Below, piece after piece: positions 36,601 through 44,988 of a stretch of 64,000 bases of DNA; within the stretch, counting starts at the first letter, position 1; every line of letters starts with the position of its first letter. Below the pieces are notes generated by a model that worked only from the letters and a program-made list of their open reading frames with translations, made no database searches and was not told where the DNA came from. A program made the translations under genes and the position numbers. This DNA comes from Chloroflexota bacterium (GTDB lineage: Bacteria > Chloroflexota > Anaerolineae > Aggregatilineales > Phototrophicaceae), in assembly GCA_026706395.1 (NCBI GenBank), contig JAPOYU010000168.1:1-64000 (forward strand). The letters run 5' to 3'.

Positions 36601-39500
36601 AAGACGCCTAGAAACTGCGCGCCACTATTGTCTTGCCGAAGTTCGTGCGCCTGCCTCAGCGATACTTGCGACAGAATGGCTTCGACATTGGCGCGCGAGT
36701 AGTCCGCGGTTTTACGGAATATGAAGACGGTGGGATGATCATATACGTGGAAGGCTTCATCGGCTTCAAGTTCATTGAGCCAATATGGCGAGTCGTGAAT
36801 GGGAAGGCGCTGATCTGCAACTCGCCAGGGTCCGAATTCGAATGTCTCTTCAAACATGGCTTCCAATGTGAAGCCCAGCTCACCGGAGAAAAGTTTCTCG
36901 TAATACAGTGTCGTAAGAGGCCAGCGCATTTGATTGCGAGGCTGCGTATCATAGAATCGATTGCTGGCGATAGTCAGGTAGTCGCCGATATCCAGCGTTC
37001 GCACGATATCATCGTACTTGACCTGATTGTCGACGGGAAAAGACATTATCTGATCTTGTGAGTTGATTAAGCCCGAGAAAGGATATTCACCTCGGCAATC
37101 GCGAGAACTGACCAATCCTGGCGGCGGATCGTCGGCTAAGGCAAGGCCTTCCGGCAACTGGCAGACAATAGTTCCCGTGGCCTGGTTATCCCAACTGCCT
37201 TCGTTTAGCAGGACCGATCCGGAGCCGATTACGTCTCCGCTACCCGCTGTGACTTCAACAACGAAGGAGTATCGCGCGCCTTTCACGACTTCAAACGGGC
37301 GATCAAAGGCTATCGTGTACGCCGCCCCCAGCGGGTGACTATCGCGCTCGAGGTTTGACCGTAGCGCCGCTTGCGCGATTATCGAGTCGCTGTCCTCCTC
37401 AAGTACCTGGATCAGGATCTCTTCCGGTTGCGGATCGTCAAACGGGTCGCCTAGATGGGGCGCGTATACCTTGGTGATTGTTCCGCTAGCCGGGGCTTGG
37501 AAAGTGGTTGCGGTTCGATCACCTTCGCGATATTGATTGGCGTTATCAAACGGCGATCCGTGCAGGTCGGAAGACAAGTAACCTGTATTGTGAAATGCAA
37601 TGTTGATAAGAGGCAAGGAATCGTCTGAGTTCTCGATCTCCATGGCAAAGTCGCCCGGAACGTGTTCAAAAATGTAGCGGGCCGACTGGACGAGTGTCGT
37701 CTGATGTCGATAGATGTTGGAAAACATCAGGCCCCAAATCAAAGAAAAGAGGACCGCGAAGCCGCTCAGAATCGCGGGACGCAGTTTATTAACTTGCGGA
37801 ATGAGAGCGCTGGCTAGCAAGCCAATACCCAGAAGGAGGGCGGTTAACGCAGCCGCGTCGACTATTCCGTTGGAAACTTGATGGACTCCAACAGCACAGA
37901 GCACTGCGCCAATCATCAGCATAGGAATCACGATGTTCGAGAGACTATGGCGATGCGATCTGGCGTGGCGTTGCCACGTGACAAGGCACCAGCCGGCCAA
38001 AACTGCCAATGAACTGTACAGTGGCAGGTAGTAGCGCATGGTTTGCGCCGCCAAACGGCTCATGAACAGGTAGTATCCACCTATCCAGATTACAAGGATT
38101 AAGGCGTCGCACGCTGAACTTCGATTCCGCAGAACTCGATATGCGGACCAGAGCCAGCCGAACCAGCCTAGTACACCGAAACCCAGACCCATCGCCCAGA
38201 ACAGCATGTCTTTCTGCGTATAAATGAAAGAGGAGCGCGCCAGCCACTGCCAATTCGGGGGGAAATCTTGCGCGCCCGATACGCCCGCGCTTATGCTCTC
38301 CAGGTTTTGTATCCAGCGATGATTGGGCAATAGCCCGAAGAAGCCCGGACCAACGAAAGCGTAGGGATTCAAGATACGGAACGCTAGGAAAGCTCCTGTT
38401 CCCGCCAAAACCAGTCCGAATAGATTTCGGACGAAAATAGTCACTCGTTCAGCGGAATTCAGCCTGGGATCAAAGATTGGCGCAGCTTGCAAGCCCGCGG
38501 CAACCAGGATGATACCAGCTAGAGGAGCAAGATTGATTCGGCTGGCGACCGCCGCGCCGGTAAACAGACCGAAGAAGAGATAATGAATATATCTGCCACG
38601 TTGCTGCACGCAGACGGCAAGATACAGCGCCGCAGTAACCAGAAAGGACGCAACGGCATTGACCGTCCCGAAGTGGGCCTTCTGAATCGCCAGAGGGGCG
38701 GCAGCGTAGAACAAGGCGGCGAACACTCCCGCCCACGTTCCATGAATACGCTTGCCCAAGGCGAAGACCGCAAGTATCGTCAGCAAATCGAAAATCGCCG
38801 AGATACCCCGCCAAACCAAGTGGCCGCCCTGAAAATCGAAAAGGGGGAGTCCACTGGCGGTCGCGTTGCGTACAAACTCACTGCCGAAATGCGCCAGAAA
38901 GAGCGGAAACGTGCCGTATACGTAGAAACCGTGCCCGGCATTATGCGGGTTGAGCGGCGAACAGCGTGCGTCGAAGTATCCGCCACTGCCAGCAGCTTCG
39001 GGATATCGATGTTTACAATGCAGCGCCTGTAGGTCTTCGGATCCAAGCGTCTGGACGCTGCGCACCGCATCCGTAAAGGAAATTACGCGCGACCTATCGA
39101 TCAGCAGAGCATCGGCTGTACCAGCGAGCAAGGACACTTCTGCTGCCTGATCGTTGTCATGCACGGTGACGCTTCGCTGGTCAACAAGCCAAGTTGATGC
39201 TTCGGCAGCGAATGTGTCGTGTAGGACGCCAAGTCGAAGGGACGGGGTGCTCCTGAGCGTTTCCCAATCGCGAAACTCGAAATTGTCGGCCGCGACGAGG
39301 ATCTCTTGCTCGGGATAGTTTCGCGCGTCCGCAGTGAAGGAATTGCCGCCCCCGATCTGGGGCAACAATAGCGCGGTAAGAAATCTTTCGTCCGGATGAC
39401 TATGCGAAAAGTCATCCCAGTTCTGGCCGGAGAAACGCAAGACCGCGCCGTAGACCAGAATCAGCGCAAGCGCTAGGCTGGGAAGGAGTTTTTGGCGCAT
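33660..39500 (-). CDS. 1946-aa fusion: GT-C glycosyltransferase + DUF2298
   Basis: The largest gene in the window. Residues ~1-1000 form a polytopic GT-C half with the loop-1 motif [11 protein letters not shown] (32-42; Asp37, Glu38) and later [20 protein letters not shown] (181-200). Between these, about residues 55-172 are an inserted soluble segment resembling one lobe of a periplasmic binding protein. A large extracytoplasmic region occupies ~600-960, including the beta-rich [20 protein letters not shown]. Residues ~1010-1946 are a complete DUF2298 domain: [39 protein letters not shown] (~1155-1174), and [15 protein letters not shown] near the end. Reading frame is intact throughout. A stop 4 nt into the next gene couples it to the stand-alone DUF2298 protein. 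Confidence 0.85.
   Translation of the reverse strand: [1946 protein letters not shown]
38985..39335 (-). other. Binding-protein-like insertion in the GT-C loop
   Basis: Encodes residues ~56-172 of the 1946-aa protein. The segment [19 protein letters not shown] then [20 protein letters not shown] and [12 protein letters not shown] follows the strand/helix pattern and the late 'L..G..DA...D' signature of family-3 solute-binding proteins. Typical members of this GT family go directly from the DER motif to YFDxxxSPLNPHN, so it reads as an insertion. Evidence is pattern recognition only. Confidence 0.4.
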
Positions 39501-39573
39501 CCGTTACGCTTTACTGTCCACAACGGTGGCAGGGTTAAATTGGCTCGGCAGTTTCGGCACAGTTCCAATAGGT

Positions 39574-42369
39574 TTAGGCATTGTCGTCCAGGAATTCATG
39601 CAGACCTTCCCATCCGAGGGCAGGCACACGGTATGAATAAAACGACTTGGATTCCAGTTCCAAATCGTGTCTCATCGGTCTTCCCTGTGGAAACCACCTG
39701 CGCAAGCGCAAGGCGGCATCGTGGTTGTTCTGAGAATAGAAGAATAGCAAGTCACGATTCGGGTCGAGACGCAGTTCGTCTTGTCGCTCGCTGGCTCTTC
39801 GGAGATATTCCGGCAATTGCTCCACCTCTTCTATGGCATTAAACCATTCAGGGCTGCCTGCTTCCATCCCGACCGCGCGGTTGTCCCACCAGTGCGGATA
39901 GGGTAGAGAGAAGGCGTTTCCGTAGCTGCCATCGCTCTCGGCGAAGCCACGCAGTACAGCGCCGGCTTGACGATGCGGTTGCGCTCGTAAGAGGTAATGC
40001 TTGGTATAGCGCTCGAAATACATTCTTGAACTGTAGTCATATGCGTAAAGGATCGCGCTAGCCGCTACACTTGCGGCGATTATCACGCCAAGCGGTCGCG
40101 GAAAGGTCCGGTGAATTTCCTTACAAAAAAGCGCAAGCGGAAAAGCCGCAATTAAGAATATTGGGCATAGGCTGCCAAGGGCACGCATATAATGCGGCGA
40201 ATAGTTTGGATGCGCCAAAGCGAGGCTGGGCACCACAAGCATTAAGATAAGAGCGGCGGGCACAAGCAAAATGGCCGGGTCGCGCCTTCTAAACATAAGC
40301 GTCAGCCAGGCGGCAGTCCCCAGCAAAATGAAAGTGGCTGTCAACGGATCCGCGGCTGGTTCATTATGTATGGCTGAAATCCAAACGAAGTCACTAGAAT
40401 GATGAAACATTAGAGCTGTTAGCCGGAAATTGCTGAGTAGCGCAGGAACGCCATTCTGACTCAAAAAACCAAGCCGCTCTTCGGTCGACATCAGCGCATC
40501 GCCAAAAATGCTCTGAGTCTGCCGCATAAGGCCTAGTCCGGGATACTCCACCCAAACATGAAATAGTGGCAGGAAGACAACGAACGCGGTGAACACAAGT
40601 AGGGCAAAATTTACAGCATAGCCCAGCCCCGCGCGCCAAGAATGCCGTTTGGCAAGCAGCGCGATTGCTATTCCCACAATATAGATAACGGAAAGCATTT
40701 GCATGGGCTGGTAAGAGATCAGCCCGAAGCCCAATAACAAGCCGGCCTTGACGTAATCCGTTCGGTGGTTGTATCGCAGCGCCCGCGTATAGAAGATTAA
40801 TGACCACGTCATCAGAAGAGGACAAAGCGTGATTCGAAAACCCTGACGCGACATCGTGATATGCCATAAACTCACGGCGACCAGAGCAGTCACGATAAGG
40901 CCATAGACCTGCCCGAAGCGCTGATCGCGTCTGCCCATCAATTCCAGAGCCAGCCAGAATATTAGCGGTAAAGTCAGCAAGCCTTCGATTGCGGATAACA
41001 GGCTGAAGGCGTAGCGGTCAACTTCCTGGCCTGGAAGCCAACTCAGCGCAACTAACAAATAGTAATGCAAAGGTTCGCGGGCGCTGTATTGTGTGAAGAG
41101 GATGGGTCTGTAGTTGTTGTGGCGAATACTATGTGCATCTTTTACATTCTCAACATGGTCGCTGATCATTTGAGGCGGTGATGAATCTAGGTCTGTAAAG
41201 CGCAGGTTGAAACCGAGCAACATAATCAGGGCAAGGGCCAACAGTAAGAGCCGATTCTGTCGCCACCGAACACGACGCAAGATGTCAACCCTGTCCGTCG
41301 CCCAATCGAAGAAGTTCCAGCGAAGAGGGGCAAAAGCAAAGGCCCACAGGACTATGCTCAGCAGCCATATTAATATCGTGGACGTTTCGATGTGGTTGCC
41401 ATATGTGTTTGCCCACACGTATGCGCTGCATATCGGCGCCGCGACGAAAATGGCTAAGCGCCATCGGCCAAGTTCATTCGTGCCAACAGTTTGCAGAAGG
41501 CCACGATGGACGCTCCACTCCCGCTCGATCCTGGGGCCAGAACTTTGATTCATTCTTGCCGGCGCCATAGACGCCCGTCGCAGGAATCGACCGGCGATCC
41601 TCAGCACAGTTAGAAGCAGAAACCCACCGAGAAAGGTTCTCAATGCGCTGCCAGCTAGGTCCGCAATGAACTCCCGCGGCGCTCCCATCGACTGAGCAAA
41701 CTGGTAAAGCGCGGTCAACATGATTAACCCTGGTAGGATACGCGCCACCCAAAGGGCTCGCTCCGAGCGCGTATAGCTTCGCCAATTCGACTTGATTCGC
41801 GGCAATTGGCCAGCGACATCTGCGGCGATCCAAAGGGTAAAGCCCAGCCAAAGATAAGGCGCTCCACTTTGCAAAACGTATTCGTCCGGTCCGGAAGCGT
41901 TAGAATCGCCTCGCACAATCACGCTTCCAATGAATCCGCTTAGCATCGCAAGCGCGTACATCGTTATCCGCAGGTATTCCAGGCGCAGGAATCGCCTCAG
42001 GCGCAAGTGCTTTTTCTGGAAGCCTGATAGCCTTAGCTCATCAGTGTTTATCAGCGCTGCTCCGGCCGGAATCAGCACACCGGTCGATTGGTATCTGCCG
42101 GTCAAATTGGCGGCGGTCTGCAGTCTTCGCCAGGTACGGACTGGCGAGCGTAGCATATACGCAATAAACTCGTTCAGCATCAGGTCTTCAAAAGGTTGCG
42201 ACGGCGCCTTAGTCTGCTGGGCTGAGACTGTTTCGGGATCGCAAACTCCCGGGCCGGATATGGAGGCGTCACCGTCTTGACTTATGGAGGGCGAACCCTC
42301 TTCTAAAATGCTGATCTGGTCAATGGCCTCGCCAGATGATGGTATTATGTCTTGCGGCTTATCGTTCAT
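39574..42369 (-). CDS. GT-C-like membrane protein with long N-terminal region
   Basis: A 931-aa membrane protein. The first ~130 residues are hydrophilic (Ser/Asp-rich, then LNEFIAYMLRSPVRTWRRLQ), followed by a five-helix block (~135-365) and then a typical GT-C core beginning NLRFTDLDSSPPQMISDHVE with the acidic loop motif near residue 395. YSAREPLHYYLLVALSWL and VSLWHITMSRQGFRITLCPL are ArnT/PMT-like. A C-terminal soluble domain (~800-931) follows. The helical N-terminal block is unlike its neighbours. Probably transfers sugar from a polyprenyl-phosphate donor. Second gene of the cluster, 27 bp behind the GT4 gene. Confidence 0.75.
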   Translation of the reverse strand: MNDKPQDIIPSSGEAIDQISILEEGSPSISQDGDASISGPGVCDPETVSAQQTKAPSQPFEDLMLNEFIAYMLRSPVRTWRRLQTAANLTGRYQSTGVLIPAGAALINTDELRLSGFQKKHLRLRRFLRLEYLRITMYALAMLSGFIGSVIVRGDSNASGPDEYVLQSGAPYLWLGFTLWIAADVAGQLPRIKSNWRSYTRSERALWVARILPGLIMLTALYQFAQSMGAPREFIADLAGSALRTFLGGFLLLTVLRIAGRFLRRASMAPARMNQSSGPRIEREWSVHRGLLQTVGTNELGRWRLAIFVAAPICSAYVWANTYGNHIETSTILIWLLSIVLWAFAFAPLRWNFFDWATDRVDILRRVRWRQNRLLLLALALIMLLGFNLRFTDLDSSPPQMISDHVENVKDAHSIRHNNYRPILFTQYSAREPLHYYLLVALSWLPGQEVDRYAFSLLSAIEGLLTLPLIFWLALELMGRRDQRFGQVYGLIVTALVAVSLWHITMSRQGFRITLCPLLMTWSLIFYTRALRYNHRTDYVKAGLLLGFGLISYQPMQMLSVIYIVGIAIALLAKRHSWRAGLGYAVNFALLVFTAFVVFLPLFHVWVEYPGLGLMRQTQSIFGDALMSTEERLGFLSQNGVPALLSNFRLTALMFHHSSDFVWISAIHNEPAADPLTATFILLGTAAWLTLMFRRRDPAILLVPAALILMLVVPSLALAHPNYSPHYMRALGSLCPIFLIAAFPLALFCKEIHRTFPRPLGVIIAASVAASAILYAYDYSSRMYFERYTKHYLLRAQPHRQAGAVLRGFAESDGSYGNAFSLPYPHWWDNRAVGMEAGSPEWFNAIEEVEQLPEYLRRASERQDELRLDPNRDLLFFYSQNNHDAALRLRRWFPQGRPMRHDLELESKSFYSYRVPALGWEGLHEFLDDNA

Positions 42370-42396
42370 TTGACTGCGCAGTTCTTCAGGGTGGCA

Positions 42397-43572
42397 TTAC
42401 CGGGCTTCATGGAAGATTTCGCAATATTGATCGACTGTCTTTTCAAATGAGAACGTCGCCTGGATGAATTCTCTCGGTTTGATGAATCTCTCCGGCTCAT
42501 CAAGAACTTCATTTATCGTTTCTCCCAAAGACTGCCAATCTCCTTTCTCCGCCAATTTACCCATGCCAGTCACGTTGACGGCTTCCCGTCCACCGTAGAT
42601 GTTTGTCGTGACAACAGGTGTGCCACAGAGCATGGCCTCACCCTGAACGAGCGCGAATACCTCTATATCGCTTGGAACAACTAAGACATCACAGGCTGCG
42701 TAAAAATTGGCCAGCTCTTGCTTATTTGTCAACAGACCCAAGAAAATGAGTTGTGATCTGTTTCGCGCGACTAAGTCACTAAATCGATTCCAGGTGTCTT
42801 CGTATGGAATATCGGTCTCGCCCGCAAAGACTACTCGGGCGTTGGGATACCTTTTATTGATGATTTCCAGTGAGCGAATCAAGAGGTCGGGACGTTTTTC
42901 TTCGGCGAATCGTCCACAGAATGCTATTAAGGGCCCGCCTTCATGCCTCCATTCCGACTGCAGTTGGCGGACGCGCTCAGGATCGGGTTCGGGAATAACG
43001 ATGGGTGGGTAAATCGCTCTGGTCTTTTCGCGATGAGGCGCGAGGTAAAAAGAGTTTTCCACGTTGTCTTCGCTATAGGCAACAACGCAGTGGGCGCGTC
43101 GCGCCAAAAACTGCTGAATGGCAAACATCATCTTAGTAATGACGTTGTTAAGGTAGCCGTTCGGCAGGACAAGATCCGCGTGATGAGTAGCGACGATCTT
43201 GACGCCGGTGATCCTAGCCATGGGTGGCACCAGCACGGATTCAAGCATCGGCATGTGCACGTTTACCACATCGTGCTCCTGCATGAGTCGAAAGAGCCGC
43301 CACAGATATACCGGCATAATCATGCCGCGGCTAATTCGTATCGGTGCCCAAAGCCGGATCACTCGGACGCTATTCAAGACTTGTTCTCCCAAAGGAGTTT
43401 CCTTCGTATGGCGCGCTGCCAGCACAGTAACCTCGTGACCGCGCTTTGCAAGAGCTTCCGCAAGCATTTTCACATAATAGGTTATTCCTGTTGGATGGGG
43501 GTGGTAATAGAGCAAGAGCATTAGTATCCGCAATTTTCGGTTGGGATTATGATTTAAGTTCGACGTCGGCAA
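42397..43572 (-). CDS. GT4-family glycosyltransferase
   Basis: A 391-aa cytoplasmic, membrane-associated GT-B enzyme. The N-terminal Rossmann domain opens LRILMLLLYYHPHPTGITYYV (glycine-rich acceptor loop in the form HPTGITYY). The C-terminal domain has IAFCGRFAEEKRPDLLIRSL, the canonical GT4 block, and PSDIEVFALVQGEAMLCGTP containing the E-x7-E motif that binds the nucleotide sugar. It would add a sugar from an NDP donor to a lipid-linked acceptor, making substrate for the GT-C enzymes behind it. First gene of the 20-kb run, with a good promoter about 80 bp upstream. Confidence 0.9.
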   Translation of the reverse strand: MPTSNLNHNPNRKLRILMLLLYYHPHPTGITYYVKMLAEALAKRGHEVTVLAARHTKETPLGEQVLNSVRVIRLWAPIRISRGMIMPVYLWRLFRLMQEHDVVNVHMPMLESVLVPPMARITGVKIVATHHADLVLPNGYLNNVITKMMFAIQQFLARRAHCVVAYSEDNVENSFYLAPHREKTRAIYPPIVIPEPDPERVRQLQSEWRHEGGPLIAFCGRFAEEKRPDLLIRSLEIINKRYPNARVVFAGETDIPYEDTWNRFSDLVARNRSQLIFLGLLTNKQELANFYAACDVLVVPSDIEVFALVQGEAMLCGTPVVTTNIYGGREAVNVTGMGKLAEKGDWQSLGETINEVLDEPERFIKPREFIQATFSFEKTVDQYCEIFHEAR

Positions 43573-43650
43573 GGCAAATACACTCCCGTCGTGTTATGTC
43601 ATAGACGGTGCAAAAAGAGTGAGATTTGGGCCAATTGCAACCGTTCTGTT

Positions 43651-43679
43651 TTGATACGTGTTAAGGGGCAAGTCGTCAA
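43651..43679 (-). promoter_or_regulatory. Promoter of the 20-kb glycosyltransferase cluster
   Basis: Reverse strand: -35 TTGACG (43674-43679), 17-bp spacer, -10 TATCAA (43651-43656). Transcription would start near 43644, giving a leader of about 70 nt before the GT4 gene. Confidence 0.5.
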
Positions 43680-43753
43680 CCAAAATTATACACGGCCCGA
43701 GAGGTTTTGCCGCGGAATCTCGTGGACAAGACGTCGGGATTTAGACATTCTTC

Positions 43754-43984
43754 TTGCGCTCCCCCAGGCAGCGCATCAATGTGTCTGTCGAGAAGGAATC
43801 AGTTGATGATAACCCGAGCTCTCAGATTGTCAGCAATTCTGATCCGTTTGAACATCAGTTGTTTGCTGGTCGGGGTCCGGAAATGCCCTTTCCGCAAGAG
43901 AATTTCCAAAACAGGCGCTTAGATCGGCAAGCTGTCCACAGTCCGAGTACACCTACTTCGCGGCTTGCCGCCTATGCAGGCTAG
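43754..43984 (+). pseudogene. Orphan 76-codon frame, doubtful
   Basis: A forward frame starting at TTG or at GTG 43781. From SVEKESVDDNPSSQIVSNSD to the stop the composition is protein-like rather than the Arg-rich pattern of random frames here, but there is no Shine-Dalgarno, no family and it runs almost to the tRNA promoter. It may be the remnant of a gene or chance. Confidence 0.2.
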
Positions 43985-43989
43985 TCAAC

Positions 43990-44018
43990 TTGACATGGAG
44001 CTAAGGCGCGTCTAAACT
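43990..44018 (+). promoter_or_regulatory. tRNA-Gly promoter
   Basis: Consensus -35 TTGACA (43990-43995), 17-bp spacer, -10 TAAACT (44013-44018), 12 bp before the mature tRNA 5' end. Confidence 0.6.
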
Positions 44019-44029
44019 TGATTTATCAT

Positions 44030-44102
44030 GCGGGTGTAGCTCAGTTGGTAGAGCGCCTGCTTCCCAAGCAGAAGGTCACGGGTTCGAGTCCCGTTACCCG
44101 CT
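44030..44102 (+). tRNA. tRNA-Gly (anticodon CCC)
   Basis: A 73-nt cloverleaf. Acceptor GCGGGTG pairs with TACCCGC (one G-U), the D arm is GCTC..GAGC, the anticodon loop TTCCCAA carries CCC (44063-44065), and the T arm is ACGGG-TTCGAGT-CCCGT. The anticodon stem has a C-A mismatch at its outer pair (27-43). CCA is not encoded; the DNA continues T-ACC. Reads GGG glycine codons. Confidence 0.95.
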
Positions 44103-44148
44103 ACCGAATGCTAATCCAGCACCGTGCGGGTTTTGTGTGTCTCGAGTA

Positions 44149-44177
44149 TTGACCAGCGCGCACAATCTAAATAGAAT
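44149..44177 (+). promoter_or_regulatory. rplY promoter
   Basis: -35 TTGACC (44149-44154), 17-bp spacer, -10 TAGAAT (44172-44177). Predicted leader about 70 nt. One of the best promoters in the window. Confidence 0.65.
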
Positions 44178-44253
44178 TGGCAGGCTTTTATCTCAGAATC
44201 TGGCATGCGCGGCATAGCCCGCGCTGATGTAATGCAGCGAGGAGAGTCGGATA

Positions 44254-44901
44254 ATGGCAGAGTTTCAGCTTGCGGCTGAGGTGCGTCAGGCGCGCGGACG
44301 CGGGAATCGGCAGTTGCGCCGGGACGGATATGTGCCTGGAGTGGTCTATGGTCCGTCGACCGGGCCGATCAGCGTGCAGTTTCCATATCGCGCGATTGAA
44401 ATCACTTTGATGGACGCTGGCGGCACAAACCTAATTGATATAATGGTGAACGGCGACACATTTCCTTCTCTCGCTCGTGAAGTGCAGCGGGATGTAGTTC
44501 GGGGCGATATCTTGCATGTCGACTTTCTTGCCGTCGATCAGTCGCAGCGCATCAGCGTTGAAGTTCCTATCGTCATGGAAGGCATCAGCCCCGTTGTCGC
44601 CGCCCGAGAGGGTATTTTGATTACCGGCAGGAGTTCCTTGACACTCGAAGTGTTTCCTAGCGACATTCGCGATCGAATTGTCATTGATCTGTCTACGTTG
44701 CTGGAGATGGGGGCGGAAGTTCTCGTTCGTGATCTGACATTTGGTGAAAACGTTACCGTTCACAACGATCCCAATGAAATGCTTGCGAAGATTGTTCAAC
44801 CGGCGGCTGCCCGAGCTGAAGAAGAGTTTGACGAAGAGAGCGAAGAGGCTGAAGAAGGCGAAGGTGAAGAAGAAGGCGTCGAAGAAACTGACGCGGAATG
44901 A
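44254..44901 (+). CDS. rplY: 50S ribosomal protein L25 (CTC/TL5 form)
   Basis: A 215-aa 5S-rRNA-binding ribosomal protein of the long, two-domain type. The N-terminal L25 domain (~4-92) has AEVRQARGRGNRQLRRDGYVPGVVYG in parts and DILHVDFLAVD. The C-terminal TL5 domain runs to ~185, then a strongly acidic tail of ~30 residues (mostly Glu). GGAGAG about 9 nt upstream of the ATG. It has its own promoter and a strong terminator, so it is a single-gene unit. The usual neighbour pth is absent. Confidence 0.95.
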   Translation: MAEFQLAAEVRQARGRGNRQLRRDGYVPGVVYGPSTGPISVQFPYRAIEITLMDAGGTNLIDIMVNGDTFPSLAREVQRDVVRGDILHVDFLAVDQSQRISVEVPIVMEGISPVVAAREGILITGRSSLTLEVFPSDIRDRIVIDLSTLLEMGAEVLVRDLTFGENVTVHNDPNEMLAKIVQPAAARAEEEFDEESEEAEEGEGEEEGVEETDAE

Positions 44902-44935
44902 CTTCCCTCTACGAATCAGTCACAGCGCAAAGACG

Positions 44936-44967
44936 GAGACCCTGCCAGTAGAGCAGGGTCTCTTTTA
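44936..44967 (+). terminator. Rho-independent terminator of rplY
   Basis: GAGACCCTGC (44936-44945), 7-nt loop, GCAGGGTCTC (44953-44962), then TTTTATT. Perfect 10-bp stem with a U-tract. gyrA ends convergently 27 bp further on. Confidence 0.9.
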
Positions 44968-44988
44968 TTCTTACCAGCAGCGTAGACA

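Larger units (their letters stand above)
43573..44029. other. Gap between GT cluster and tRNA-Gly
   Basis: 457 bp without a confident gene. It holds the promoter of the glycosyltransferase run (43651-43679, reverse), the tRNA promoter (43990-44018, forward) and one short forward frame (43754-43984). A TATAAT on the reverse strand at 43685-43690 lacks a partner -35. Confidence 0.6.

Noticed and set aside
43685..43690. Reverse-strand TATAAT as the main promoter of the glycosyltransferase cluster
   Set aside because: No acceptable -35 at 16-18 bp; the TTGACG/TATCAA pair slightly downstream fits better.
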